Source: Platycnemis pennipes
Taxonomy: Eukaryota > Arthropoda > Insecta > Odonata > Platycnemididae
DNA length: 64,000 bases
NCBI GenBank assembly: GCA_933228895.1
Contig: OW121857.1
Coordinates: 8,680,001-8,744,000, forward strand
Direction: 5' to 3'
In this document: in pieces, positions 46,210-57,518 of the stretch
How the letters are laid out: each line of letters begins with the position of its first letter
Position numbering within the stretch: the stretch's first letter is position 1
The notes under the pieces: generated by a model
The model's input: only the letters and a program-made list of their open reading frames with translations
Database searches by the model: none
What the model was told of the DNA's origin: nothing
Program-made: the position numbers and the translations under genes

Positions 46210-46731
46210 GCTGCGTTTGCACGTAGCAGTTGACTGCTATGACAGTCAACTGCTAACAACTATTAAGCTCCACTCGCATGTGTAAATAGCAACTGCGATG
46301 CGAGTTCAGGTCGATACTGGACACATGTCGAACACTATCGATCCACGTTCGAGCTATTAGCAAAGTTGAAGCCCGTCTACTTTCCAGCGGAAATGTATCC
46401 AACACAATCGCAACAATCGCCAACGTAAAGCAATACACGACGGACTTTGGGTATAATAACAAGGATATCCCTCCCCAAAAGTGGAGATTCTACTCTTTAA
46501 GGAATGGGAACAAAAGATAATCGTCAATGGACTTTATTTCTTGATGAGTTTAATGAAAATTTAAGCGAAATTCACTATTGAAAAAAACTCTTTTTATTTG
46601 TTGTGGCAACGCCTAAATAGCGGCTAAAAGCTGCATAGAAGTTAACGCACACGCATCATAGCAGTAGCGATATAGATACATCGCGCATATCGCGACTGTC
46701 ATAGCAGTCAACCGCTACGTGTAAACGCTGC
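46210..46731 (+). mobile_element. 522-bp TTAA-flanked MITE (GTAGCAGTTGACTGC family)
   Basis: TTAA on both sides (46206-46209, 46732-46735). Left end GCTGCGTTTGCACGTAGCAG, right end inverted GCAGCGTTTACACGTAGCGG. Near the left end TTGACTGCTATGACAGTCAA is itself a palindrome. The interior is the inverse of the copy at 14083-14710. Frames on the minus strand here are frames through the repeat. Confidence 0.88.
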
Positions 46732-46735
46732 TTAA

Positions 46736-47084
46736 ATGTATCCAACACGATCGCAACAATCGCCAACGGAAAGCAACACACGACGTCTGATACCGAGAAT
46801 TTGGATAAAATTACAAGGATATCCCTCCCCGAAGGAAAGATTCTTATCTTTAAAGAATGGGAACAAAATATAATCGTCAATTGAATTCATTGCTTGAAGA
46901 ATTTCACGAAAATTTAAGAATCAATCACTATTGAAATAAAAATCTTTTTCTTTGTTATGACAACGCCTAAATAGCGGCTTTAAGCTGCATAGAAGTTGGT
47001 GCAGACTCATTAAACAGTAGCGATATAGATATATCGCGCATCTCGCGACTGTCATAGCAGTAAACTGCTACGTGAAAACGCTGC
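46736..47084 (+). mobile_element. Second, left-truncated MITE copy in direct tandem
   Basis: It starts at AATGTATCCAACACGATCGC, which equals internal position 46396 of the preceding copy, and runs to the right terminus GTGAAAACGCTGC followed by TTTA. The two copies share the TTAA region at 46732-46735. The left TIR and about 185 bp are missing. Confidence 0.82.
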
Positions 47085-47373
47085 TTTACGAGAGGCGATA
47101 CGATGTCGGGGGTACAAGCCCGAAATCGCGATCCAGCAATACCCTGCCCACGGCCTTTGTCCCCGTTTGAATTTTTTTTTAATTAACCCCCCCCCCCTCC
47201 ATTCAAGCATGGGCAGACAAGTTCTACCTTCAAATGGTAGCGGTAATGACTGAACGATTAACACGCATTTGGGGAAATACAACTCGATTCGTGTACGAAT
47301 CGGGGAAATGAAAATGTGGAAATTTATGCTAAATTCAGAGGCAAAAATAACCCCGTGATAGAATGATTATAAC
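47085..47373. other. Short unassigned spacer
   Basis: Contains a short C run (47187-47198). No element recognised. Confidence 0.35.
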
Positions 47374-48477
47374 TAGGGCTGTGCGATATGCTGTTTTGAA
47401 TATCGCACGACGATATCATTCTGATATCGCGGAATCGCCGATATATCGGTTTCGCGATATAAATAGGAAATATCTCAATATGGACATATCGGGATATCGA
47501 CAATCGGGATATCGACATATCGGGATATCGATATATTCGGTTATCGGATATCGACTTACAATATAATAACTTAAGGAGAAAGAGCATATAATTTTAGATA
47601 ATGGACGTTTTTTTCAATTTTTTGATACGGCACATATGAGCTGAAATATAACCATTTTTCCTTGGTCGAATAACGGTGAAAATTTTTTAAAATTCCGAAT
47701 TATGGTTTAAAAACAATAATTTTATAAACAAATTTGAACTTTTCTTGTTGAAATCGAGTTTTCAGTGATGAAATCGCACCATGGCCATTCCATTACCTTC
47801 ATCCACATTCTATGATAAAAAAAAGTTATATTAATAGCAATGACAAATCAGACATTTTAAAATATATAATTGACGATTGAGAAAGTGTAATATTTTATAA
47901 GGAAGACACCCTTTATAGCTCTTCAATCCGATCAACCAATCCCGAGGAATTTCACTAAATAGAGACATTAACAAGGGTGACAGAAAAAAACACCGGGATC
48001 AGGATATCGTCATATCAGGATTATCGTCATATTGGAATATCGTCATATCGGGATATCGTAATATCGGGATATCGTCATATCGGGATATCGTCATATCGGG
48101 ATATCCTCATATCGGGATATCCTCATATCGGGATATCCACATATCGGATATCGAATTATATCAGGATATCGTGATATCGCGTATCGAAATATCGACTTCC
48201 GATATCAAGTGTATATCGAGTATTGTCGACGATATATCGTGGTATCGCACAACCCTACATAAAGGTGTGTGGCAGGGGGTGAATTCAAACCAAACATGCA
48301 TCACATGTGCTGGTGCATAAAAAAACACCGGGATCAGGATATCGTCATATCGGGATATCGACATATCGGAATATCGGGCATCGATATATCGTGTAATTGC
48401 GTTTCGAAATATCGACTCCCGATATCAAGTGCATATCGAGTGTCGTCGACGATATATCGTGGTATCGCACAGCCCTA
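47374..48477 (+). mobile_element. hAT-type MITE with 8-bp duplication and a scrambled right half
   Basis: TAGGGCTGTGCGATAT at the left and ATATCGTGGTATCGCACAGC-CCTA at the right are flanked by ATTATAAC on both sides (47366-47373, 48478-48485). An 8-bp target duplication with T/CAGGGCTGTGC-type ends is diagnostic of hAT. A first right terminus (GTATCGCACAACCCTA) already occurs at 48242-48257. It is followed by about 65 bp of LINE tail and then a second right-end segment starting AAAAAACACCGGGATCAGGA. The frames translating the ATATCG repeat are not genes. Confidence 0.88.
48258..48325 (-). mobile_element. LINE subfamily A tail fragment within the hAT MITE
   Basis: CTACATAAAGGTGTGTGGCA, GGGGGTGAATTCAAACCAAA and CATGCATCACATG correspond to the inverted A-type 3' end, but the usual CCCTGCAAGCCACC segment is missing. 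It joins two copies of the MITE right end. Confidence 0.75.
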
Positions 48478-48485
48478 ATTATAAC

Positions 48486-48944
48486 TGAGAAAGGGTTTCC
48501 ATGATGAAGCAGAGCTATCCCAGCAACCATACGTGAAGGAAGGAGCCGAAGGATAAGGATTGCGTTGGTATTTTCACCCCCGTGCTTTGAAGGAGAATCT
48601 TCTGAAATTTGGGGACTGAGACCGACGGAGGAACTAGAATGCAACGGACAGAAAGGAAGAAGTAGTTGTCGGAGGATGGGTAGGGTATGAGGATCAAAAG
48701 GATAGAGATTCAACTCGTTGAGCATTGAGTAAGATGGAATGACTGCAGAGTAGAGAATAGAAATAGGGCGACGATAGAGGGATTCAGCGGTGTGAAAGCA
48801 GCGAATGAACAGTGTTCCACAACGTCTATCTTACGAGTTGCAATGCCGCGCTATAAAAATAATAATACATTTTATTTATCTTGAATAAGATACATATCAT
48901 TAGATGTCGTGATGTCGTCTTAGATGTCGTCACACTCATAAAAT
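48486..48944. other. Unassigned DNA
   Basis: A 126-codon minus frame (48725-48345) begins here but runs into the hAT MITE; no similarity is recognised. No RNA gene. Confidence 0.3.
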
Positions 48945-49455
48945 GGGGGCGTTTACTCGGAAACGAAATCGGAATCGAAATTTTGTGCACGAAATCGTTA
49001 GATGGCAACGAAAAAAGAATTTTAGTGAAAAAATTAATCTTCGAACCACAACCATTCACTCACAAATCAAAAATTAAAATAAGCAAATGGTGACGCCCAA
49101 CGAAAAAGCTGCTGTGATAATATTAACGTCATTTTCCTCCCGTCCTTGACTGCTTTTCGGGGAAGGGAAGGTCTGCTCGCACAGATCCTGTCGTAACTGC
49201 TCCTATTGGCAGACTCAGCTGTGTCCCCCCCCTTTTGATAAGGCGAAGTAGCTTCGAGGGCTCAGTTGTGATTGGACGAAGTCGATATACGTCAGAGGTT
49301 GCGCCACGCCCACTTTTCCGAAAGGGTTAAAAACATCGGTTTTTCGCCGCTTATAACTCGAGAAATAATTGACGGATCAAAAAACGGAAAAATACGGGTC
49401 TTTTTGCTTTACAAACTATCAGATTCGGCAATAAAAAAATATGGTAAACGACCCC
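48945..49455 (+). mobile_element. Uninterrupted GGGGGCGTTTAC-family MITE, 511 bp
   Basis: Left end GGGGGCGTTTACTCGG preceded by AAT, right end GGTAAACGACCCC followed by ATT. It contains the uninterrupted site GTGATAATATTAACGTCATT, which corresponds to the insertion point of the 4.5-kb element in the 2672 copy. No coding capacity. Confidence 0.88.
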
Positions 49456-49582
49456 ATTCCTCAATAGAATATAGAGGACAATGCATCATTTAAGTGCTTA
49501 GTAGACTGGAAGAAATATCTTGCGACACAACGATCCTATCCGAAACAGATCATTACTGTTTGCAAGTCTACACCGCACTTAA

Positions 49583-52298
49583 GGTGGCTGGTCTAAAAAA
49601 CCAAAGTGAACAGATTTTCTTAAAAATTTCCAAATATCTTCCTTTTTGGATATTCTATGGAATATCGAAGAAAAAACGAGGGATCATCGACATAATTTTT
49701 GCGATATTTTGGATTCTTTTAACATGGAGCCTTATGGCGCTCTCTATTCCAATAGGATAAATTACGCACTTTCTCCATTCCTACTGAACAGATTTTTTCC
49801 AAAAACTGATATAATGTAGCTCTAATAAATTAAAATCTATTCTGAAAATATCATTTAATACTATGACCTAAATTTTTCGTAAATACGATTTAAAAATATG
49901 TATGCGAGAATTTCAAATGTCGCGCGCGGCTATGTGGTGTAAAGTTGGCAACGTGGCACACGAAGGTACGGGACATGCTAATCAGACGAATTGTGAAGAG
50001 AAAATCTCTTGTGAAATTACTTTATATGCAATATAAACCAAAGCACTTTTGATAACATTAACAATAAGTCAAATGCTGTTATCGCGGTTGTGAACATTAC
50101 TCCCCAATGGGTCAATGGTAAATATTTGCTCGTAATTTGTTAGCATATTATCAGGAAGTTAAAAAAATACGAAGTTCGCATAAACTGAAAGTCCTATCTA
50201 AAGTTTTAGAAACAGTGGAATAATTTAGTATTTATGGGGAGTAAAACGTAATGATTTTAAGATTCTAATGCAGAAGTCGATATGGCGATGAGAAGAGCAA
50301 TTGAGGATCTGTGATGCGTAGCATAGAAGATCGCTTATTTCTTGATCCTTTCCCTGATATTGTTCAAACATACTCTAGATACAATTTCCAGTGGTGTCGA
50401 TGGGATTAGGTGCTTCTTCTGATTTAGGTAGAATATTTAAAACAAGTGAATTGTGTTGCCAATTATTGTAGAGCACTAATGACATTACGATCGAACTAGA
50501 AAAATACTTCCCTAATAAAATTTTTTCGATTTCATTTATTACTCCAAGATAATAAGATTTTGACAAATATACCAATCCATGAGTACTAAGAATTTAACTT
50601 CCCTGGTTTGAGGTGACGTGACAGTTGATCGTGTTAGGTGGAAGAAGGCGATCCACTTTTATGGAAAATTTATAATAAAATGAGGCATTACCTGCACTAT
50701 GAAATGAACTTGTACCTATGATCTCAAAAATGTACTTTCTTCTATGAACTCCATCTTTCCTTTGCACTATTTGTGGGAATCATTCTCATGTCTCTCTCAC
50801 TAATTCCTGCGGTCATTGTCATTATACTGACTCCAAAGAACATATTTTAACGCCTTAAACATTCCTACAGTTGATAACTAAGAAAACCTTGCCACTCAAT
50901 ATACACATGTGGATACCTCCTCCTCACAGTAGAACCTGTACGAGAGCAATGCTGAAAATTTGTTAGCTTACAATTGTATTTATTTTTCAAGTGAATTATG
51001 ATGCATAATGAATAATGGTGCCTTTTCCTGATGCCCACTTGTGACAAAGGTCATGAATTTCATATCCCATACCTCCTCGTTCGACTTCCTATCCACCCAC
51101 CTAACCTTTTCCATCCTACTACATGTTTCCAAACCATAGAGTGCCACGCTCCATATTAGACTCTTCACCAGTCTTTTCTTACCATCCCTACTCAAGGCTC
51201 CTGTAATAAGCTCTCTACTAGGAGTAAATGCCTCTTCCGCCAATGCTTTTCTCCAATGAACCTCACACGTACTATACCCTATTTCCTACAACATGCTACC
51301 AAAGTAATGAAATTTCTCCTCCTGCTCTAACTTATGGCCTCTTACTCTTAAATTTAATCCTTTGAAAACCGCATCACTTTCATTTATTTTCGGTCTCCAG
51401 ATTCATACAGTGTACAACGTAAATTTTTTTAGTGATATTATCAAAAGCTTTGCTGAAATATTAAATTACCCCCGCTAATTTCATATTGGTACCTGTAGGT
51501 CTAGAGCAGTTTAGAGTTTAGCAGAGTAGAGAAGCTGCATTGCAAATAGCGCACTCCATTTGCTCGCCAACAAATGCAATATCGATCAAACGGCTACCTT
51601 CGACGTTAAAAAGCTGCGTAGACGAATTGTGTGCACCAGATGAAGCTTTTTCTTCCCACTTTGCCTTCATGGAGAGCGACTGATTTACTCTCCTATTATA
51701 TTTTTTTGGGAAATGAGCTTTTCCTTTCTTCGAAAAGACGTAGACATGACGAACAGATCTAACTTGGGCAGACCCACGTGAAACCACCTAAATCTTACGA
51801 GTAATTCAACATTGCAAACCATAAGAAACCACCAAAGAAGCACATGGTCTCTAATGTAAACAACGACGTAAGTGACACCTGTCGTCACGACTACTGTAAC
51901 AAACAACTGCCTACAGCGTGTTGCAGATTGGACGCTGTTGCCGGATTAAAAACGAAAGATTAAATAGTTTATAGAAACATATTTTAATACTAGTTCGCAT
52001 TCGAGTGACAATGTATCTTCATTAAAATACTTATTTTGAATTCTATGGCCACGGGTGAGAACTGTTTTCGGAAAATTAATATCACAAGAATGACTTTAGA
52101 AATGAATCAAGTCTGCATTTAAGCAAATTTTTATGGCAATGTGTAAAGCTAAAGCACAATATTTCAGATTGTACCTAAGACATTAGTCATTCTTAATGAA
52201 TATAGTGTAACTGCGACCTATTATTGAAATTTTAAACGAGCATTAAAATTTAAGTAACTAAATTTCTCAATGACTAACGATTACCCGACCAGCCACCT
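49583..52298. mobile_element. 2.7-kb TTAA element with GGTGGCTGGTC ends
   Basis: TTAA (49579-49582) is followed by GGTGGCTGGTC; at the other side GACCAGCCACC is followed by TTAA (52299-52302). The 11-bp ends are exact inverted repeats. Inside is an RTE-like relic (50985-51400), and otherwise only frames under 90 codons. The GGTGG start resembles the GGWGGYTSC termini of the elements at 18075, 21013, 35985 and 52303. Two unrelated TTAA ends pairing by chance is possible but 11 identical bases make it unlikely. Confidence 0.6.
50985..51400 (-). pseudogene. RTE-like LINE connector fragment of another family
   Basis: On the minus strand LNLRVRGHKLEQEEKFHYFG, SML, then after stops ALAEEAFTPSRELITGALSR, DGKKRLVKSLIWSVALYGLE and KVRWVDRKSNEEVWDMKF can be read. 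These blocks are the post-RT connector of endonuclease-reverse transcriptase LINEs (relatives read LVKSLIWSVALYGSETW and VRWVDRKSNEEVL). It differs clearly from the RTE copies at 31, 44 and 55 kb. RT motifs are absent. Confidence 0.75.
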
Positions 52299-52302
52299 TA
52301 AG

Positions 52303-52938
52303 GAGTCTCCACCGAATTATGAAGTAGAAGTAATTTTTGAATTACATGAAAGAGGCGCTACAGTATTTTGTTATCATTGGCAACGGTAATTGTGACGGAA
52401 CGTGCTTAAAAGCCTATTTACTAACTTGAATAAGGAATATACCTTACCAAGGTCCTTCTTATAATTTTTGTGTAATTTAAATATTTTATTGGTTATTGAT
52501 ATGGTGTAATTAATACCTATGCTTCCAAATGGTAACAGCGTCATTGTTGCCAAACAGTTTTCAAAAACATCAATACCAATAAAATTCAAAACAAAGAGTT
52601 GTATTTGCAAGGGAATAGTTTAAAACTAAGAAATAAAACATTTAACCTATTTTAGCATACGTATTAGCGGGATTGAGCATGTATTCCCACTTTGTAAATT
52701 AAACGTGGCAACAATACGTCAGTCATGTTCCGAAGTCAAAATGAGTTAAAAGAACTCGTAAAAAAATAGAATGCAACTACAATGCGCAATAAAATAGCAT
52801 ACTCAGACAATGATTGTGCATGAGTTATCACCCTATAGATGATTTTCCATACAGGTGTTTTTCTGGATCGGTATTTATTCATTAAATAGCATAGCTCTTT
52901 TACGGGATTTTGAATCGCGGAGTCACGATGAAATCTAC
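52303..52938 (+). mobile_element. 0.64-kb TTAA element, short form of 35985-39471
   Basis: TTAA on both sides (52299-52302, 52939-52942). The left end GGAGTCTCCACCGAATTATG and the body (GGTTATTGATATGGTGTAAT, CAAAACAAAGAGTTGTATTT, GAGTTATCACCCTATAGATG) match the outer parts of the element at 35985. The right terminus is decayed (GTAGATTTCATCG inverted). It shows the empty sites of both elements nested in the 36-kb copy. No coding capacity. Confidence 0.8.
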
Positions 52939-52942
52939 TTAA

Positions 52943-53309
52943 GTAGGGGCCCTTCACTGAACATGCTGCGATATTTCTTCATTTTTAAGTGAGGGCCTGA
53001 AAAATGAAACACTACATTCGCGAGATTTCTCATCAATAGAGAGTGGAGCCTCCTTCAGTCTCTATTAATGAGGAATTGATATAAAAAGGGGGTGAAGGGT
53101 GAAGAGGCTCTCTCTCCCCTTCATACCCTGGGAGTAGTGAGAAGGTCGCCGGCAGTGGCTGCACGAAATCCCACTCCTGCCAAGGAAAAGGCCGAGCTAT
53201 CAACACACAAGAGGCCCCCACACACACTAAACACTGCGTCAAACGAATCTTTCTAGTTTTCTTATTCGTCAGATTTCCTCCCCGTACGTGTCGATCCTCC
53301 CCTTGCATA
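52943..53309. other. Unassigned DNA
   Basis: A 94-codon minus frame (53317-53033) has no recognised similarity. No RNA gene or repeat. Confidence 0.3.
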
Positions 53310-53885
53310 TAACCCACCTTGAGTATGCAGCCAGTGTATGGGATCCTAATGAATTAGGTTTGATCAGAGAACTAGACAGCGTAGAGCATCTAGGTTCGTT
53401 AAAAGGTGTTACGATAGGTTGAGTGGCGTTTCAGAATTAATACAAGAATTAGGGTGGGAATCATTATCAGAGCGTAGATTAAAGTACAGATTAACTCTAT
53501 TAGAGAAATTTCAATCGGATAGCTCTACTGAAGATGTTAGGCAGATATTAAAAACACCAGCGTATTATGCTAGATTCGACCAGATAAATAAGATTAGAGA
53601 GATAGATTGTCGTACTGATAGATTCGAAATGTCATTTTCCCCCGTACTATAAGAGAGCAGAATAGGCAGCATAGCAAAGGGATAGGTAGGGAAATATTTT
53701 AGAGTACTCTGTAGTGCATGGTGCCTGTATTAACCCCTTAAATACTATAGATACTAACAATCTAGTTGCATGAGGCCCTATAGTTGCCTGTTTGCATATC
53801 GGTAGTTCATGCTTGGTGATCTTCACCCCCTGCCACACACCCTCGCGGTGGCTTGCAGGGTATCGTGTACATGTAGATGTAGATG
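53310..53885 (+). pseudogene. LINE subfamily B C-terminal region and tail
   Basis: HLEYAASVWDPNELGLIREL can be read from about 53316. A frameshift follows, then the frame 53419-53652 gives GVSELIQELGWESLSERRLK, YRLTLLEKFQSDSSTEDVRQ, ILKTPAYYARFDQINKIREI and DCRTDRFEMSFSP. The 3' UTR and the tail GTATCGTGTACATGTAGATG-TAGATG complete it. It is the clearest plus-strand copy of subfamily B. Confidence 0.9.
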
Positions 53886-55104
53886 ACGTTTGCAATACGA
53901 GAGCAATCGAGAGAGATTCTCGTCGTATTCGCCCGAAATCACTTTTTCCAAAGCTTTGCGATGAAGAGAGATAAAGTCTCGCATGAAGGACTTGAAGGAT
54001 GGAATTCTCCCCCTCCGGCGAATGAATAACTCGCTACAAGTCTTTGCTTCTCCTTCTAAGTCCAACTTACCCAAACCATCAAAAGATTCCAGGGAATAGC
54101 ATTGGCTTTTATGAGTGGAAGACGAGAGTTCAACTTGAACTGTCGCGACGGACGAATTCTCGAGGTGAGCTTCTTGATATAAAAACCTTCGCATAACCTT
54201 CATCCACATGTTCTAGTTTCTCTCGCTTTAACGGCTGATTTCATTTCTTCTTCTTTTGCAGTTTTTCTTCAGTTTTCGCATATTTCTATTTTCTTCTATT
54301 CTCAATCAGGTCTCTAGTGTGAGTATATATAGATCGGAAAGCAAATGAATTTAAAAAAGTCCTTATCTACCTCATTATGGATCGGAATTCCCTCAGCTAC
54401 TACCTACCATTAACATTTCAATTTAATTTTACATAGCATTCGTGATGATCCTATGTTACTTCTCTTTGTCACTCTCCCATTGTTTACGTTTTGGAAACAT
54501 ACGCAGCAGTCAAATAAATTCCGTCTCTCTGTGCGGGATTACTAATCATTTTTCCACCGGCTTTTATCGTATTTTATCTGAAATTGTCTAATTTACCGTC
54601 ACTAATCCTGATCCAGAATTTCAACGATGAAAAAACAAACCATTTAATTCATCTTGGGGACCACAAAATAATTCGCATTGCCACATAAATGTGTTTCACA
54701 AAATGAAAGAAAAATTTAAATTTAAAAATAATAATTATTCATAAAATAATGGGATATATTATCGGCGGAAATAGATATGGCATCTGATGTGCAACATAAG
54801 CCGGCGAAATTGACCAACGAATATATGTAAGGTTGGGTCGATTAAAAAGGAATCCAGCTGCAGGATTCGGAAGAGGGGCGTAATAGAATGGGGAGGTGCT
54901 GAGAGTCAGCCGGATACTGAATGTTGATTCAGGATTACATTAGGGGTAGACAATGGCAGGATAAGGCCATTTTGACAGCACAACGGACATTTCAAGCAAA
55001 TGATGACGAAGAAATTTTGCGGAGATAATGATGCATAAATTGCTTGTAAGCATATTGATGATCACAATGAAATACAACAATTGTTTGAAAGAGTCAAAAT
55101 ATAT
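53886..55104. other. Unassigned DNA
   Basis: A 128-codon minus frame (54209-53823) extends about 110 codons beyond the LINE tail (SSVATVQVELSSSTHKSQCY, FDGLGKLDLEGEAKTCSELF). I recognise no family, and its C-terminus is LINE sequence, so it is not proposed as a gene. The rest is AT-rich with no recognised repeat. Confidence 0.3.
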
Positions 55105-55830
55105 CATCATCATCATCATTGGTCAACAATCCTAGGATTGGTTTGACGCAGCTTTCCACTCGATTCTTCTATCGGCCAACCTTTTCATTGTGACGTAATT
55201 CTTCTCTTTTACATCCCTCACTACCTGTTCCATGTATCTCATACGAAGCCTGCCTTCTTCAATCTTCCCGTTCACTTTTCCCTCAACGATAGTCTTCATC
55301 AGGCCATCATATCTCAAGATATGACCGATTAAGTTGTCCCTTCTTCTTTTTAGAGTTTTCAGCAGACTTCTTTTTTCTCCCACTCTTCTTAGGACTTCCT
55401 CGTTACTTACTCCGTCGATCCATTTAATCTTCAGCATTCTTCTGTAACACCATATTTCGAATGCTTCCACTCTTTTCTTATCCGCTGCTGTCATCGTCCA
55501 TGTCTCACTGCCGTAAAGAAACATCCTCCAGATATACGCTCTGATGAATTGCTTCCAAGCTTGTATTTCCAGCTGTAAGTAGATTCTTCTTTTGATAGAA
55601 TGACGTCTTTGCCTGGGCTATTCTACTCACTATTTCTTTCTTGCTTCGTCCATCGTTGGTTACTCGGCTTCCTAGGTAACAGAACTCTTTGACCTCTTCA
55701 AGTTTTCGTTTTCCTAATTTGACATTGGGTTTGGCCTCTTCTTTCTTGCTGCAAACCAATATCTTAGTCTTCTTCTTATTTACCTTAAGTTGATATCTTA
55801 GTCTTCTTCTTATTTGTCTTCAAAATATAT
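55105..55830 (-). pseudogene. RTE-type LINE 3' fragment
   Basis: The tail ATCATCATCATCATTGGTCA with CAATCCTAGGATTG is followed, on the minus strand, by a 130-codon frame (55524-55132) with MFLYGSETWTMTAADKKRVE, AFEIWCYRRMLKIKWIDGVS, NEEVLRRVGEKRSLLKTLKR and RLADRRIEWKAASNQS. A second frame (55759-55505) gives KPNVKLGKRKLEEVKEFCYL and GSRVTNDGRSKKEIVSRIAQ. At its 5' end CTTAGTCTTCTTCTTATTT is duplicated (55765, 55797). RT catalytic motifs are missing. Confidence 0.9.
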
Positions 55831-55904
55831 ATGTACCTGATAACATAATTATAAAAAATTATAAAAATTTATTATTTTCCCTATCATAAAATTATAATTT
55901 ATGA

Positions 55905-56092
55905 TAGAAAAAGTTAACGGGAAGAATGGAAAAGGCAGGCCTCGTATGAGTTACATAGAACAGGTCGTAAAGGACGTGAAAGAGAGGAACTACGTTAATA
56001 TGAAGAGGTTGGCCGATAGAAGAATCGAGTGGAGGGCTGCGTCAAACCAATCCTAGGATTGTTGACCCTTGATGATGATGATAATTATAAAT
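55905..56092 (+). mobile_element. Short RTE 3' end in opposite orientation
   Basis: From about 55910 one reads EKVNGKNGKGRPRMSYIEQV, VKDVKERNYVNMKRLADRRI and EWRAASNQS, then CCTAGGATTGTTGACCCTTG and a TGATGATGATGA tail. With the copy at 55105 it forms a head-to-head inverted pair separated by about 75 bp of AT-rich DNA. Confidence 0.88.
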
Positions 56093-57169
56093 TATAATGT
56101 AACTATTATTTTTTAAATTCGTAATCATAAAAAATGACATTGAATACTGAAGGCAATTGATGCCAGTAGTGCCCTATAGCCCGATTAAGTGCATATACTG
56201 TCAATTTCGCAGTGTGCAACGGTTTGAAAGGGAGCTCGAGTGCCCAAATTATGCTCAATGACTTTATGAATCACAGAGCTTCCCATTTTGGCTTTCCTTT
56301 CCAATCAAGTCGCAGGCTAAGCGACAAACCAAGTACAATACATTTTACCGCCGCTGTGTGGGATCCGAGAGAACTTGCTACCCACGCAGGAGAAGGAGGA
56401 GAAACGATTCCGAGTGTCGGCTTTCGACCGATCGACAAACGCGGACGGGGATTCATAATCGATTGGAGCGAGTCGGCACTTTCGTGTACACACATCGCTC
56501 GAGTGCTATCTCGTACGTCACATCTCGACCCACTCTCGGGGATTCCGTGACCTCCTGGTCACAGTCGTCTTACATCCGGAAGAGTTGTGTCCCGAAGGAA
56601 AATTCCACTAATTTACCCACGTTCTCCGACGGCTGCTCCGAAGGAAGTGACGGATGAGCGAACATCCGGTCTTGCTTCCAACTTCGGTCGGGGAGTTTAC
56701 CGAGTCGATATCCAATTTGTTGAAGCAGTTGGATGCGATGATCACTCTTTCTACCATTCTACGCATACAGAGTAAACAGCAACAAGGTAGTGGATGAATA
56801 CCGGAGAGTAACTGACCAAAATTAGGATTGGCTGCGAATCCATGTTATTTTTATCTTTTTAAATATTGCAGTCTAGACTAGTCCAGTCAATGGAGTCAGA
56901 GATGAAAACAAGTCTTCGTGAAGTAACTGAATCCCTTCTATAGAGTTAATGGGAGAATCGATTAAAGTAGAATAGGCAACAAAATCTGTGACTCCATTAA
57001 GGTTGAACTATTGGACAAATAGCCGGAAACTTAGTGAAGTGACAGCTGAGATTGTACATGAATTATTAAGATGATATAATTATAATGTCTCGTATTGAGA
57101 CGATAGTAGCCCGAAAAAAGAAATTTCCAAATAACTGGACGTTTAGCGAATTGATATAGTATGCACCAT
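56093..57169 (+). other. Unassigned DNA, CpG-richer around 56200-56700
   Basis: Frames of 112 (56212-56550, +), 99 (56358-56657, +) and 74 codons (56495-56271, -) overlap in a stretch with frequent CpG (GTCGGCTTTCGACCGATCGA, AAACGCGGACGG). No domain is recognised. About 40 bp of LINE-A 3' UTR (TTTTTATCTTTTTAAATATT, GCAGTCTAGACTAG) occur at 56847-56882. Confidence 0.3.
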
Positions 57170-57518
57170 ACTGGACCATAATAACAAAATTAGAGAAATT
57201 GATTGCCGAACTGACAGATTCAAAATCCCCTTTTTTCCTCGTACAATTAGGGATATGAATAGCGGTAAATATGTCCAATACGAGGGATTGAATCCATAGC
57301 ATAGGTAGTTAAATGTTGGTAAAAGGACTTGAAGGTAACCCAACTAACAGCACGTTTTCGCATGCGTAGTTTGCTATTTTTATCTTTTTAAATATTGCAG
57401 TTTAGACTAATATATTAATACTAATCCTTTTAAATGCATGATATGCAGTGCATTTTTAGTGAGAATTCACCCCCTGCCATACACCTTTGAGGTAGCTTGC
57501 AGGGTATTATGTAGATGT
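57170..57518 (+). mobile_element. LINE subfamily A 3' end
   Basis: TACTGGACCATAATAACAAA and the following codons (KIREIDCRTDRFKI..FFPRT equivalents) lead into the A-type 3' UTR, CACCCCCTGCCATACACCTT and TATTATGTAGATGTA. Minus-strand frames across it (57066-57343) are antisense shadows. Confidence 0.88.

Noticed and set aside
53823..54209. 128-codon minus frame as a gene
   Set aside because: Its C-terminal codons are antisense to a LINE-B tail and the remainder has no recognisable domain.
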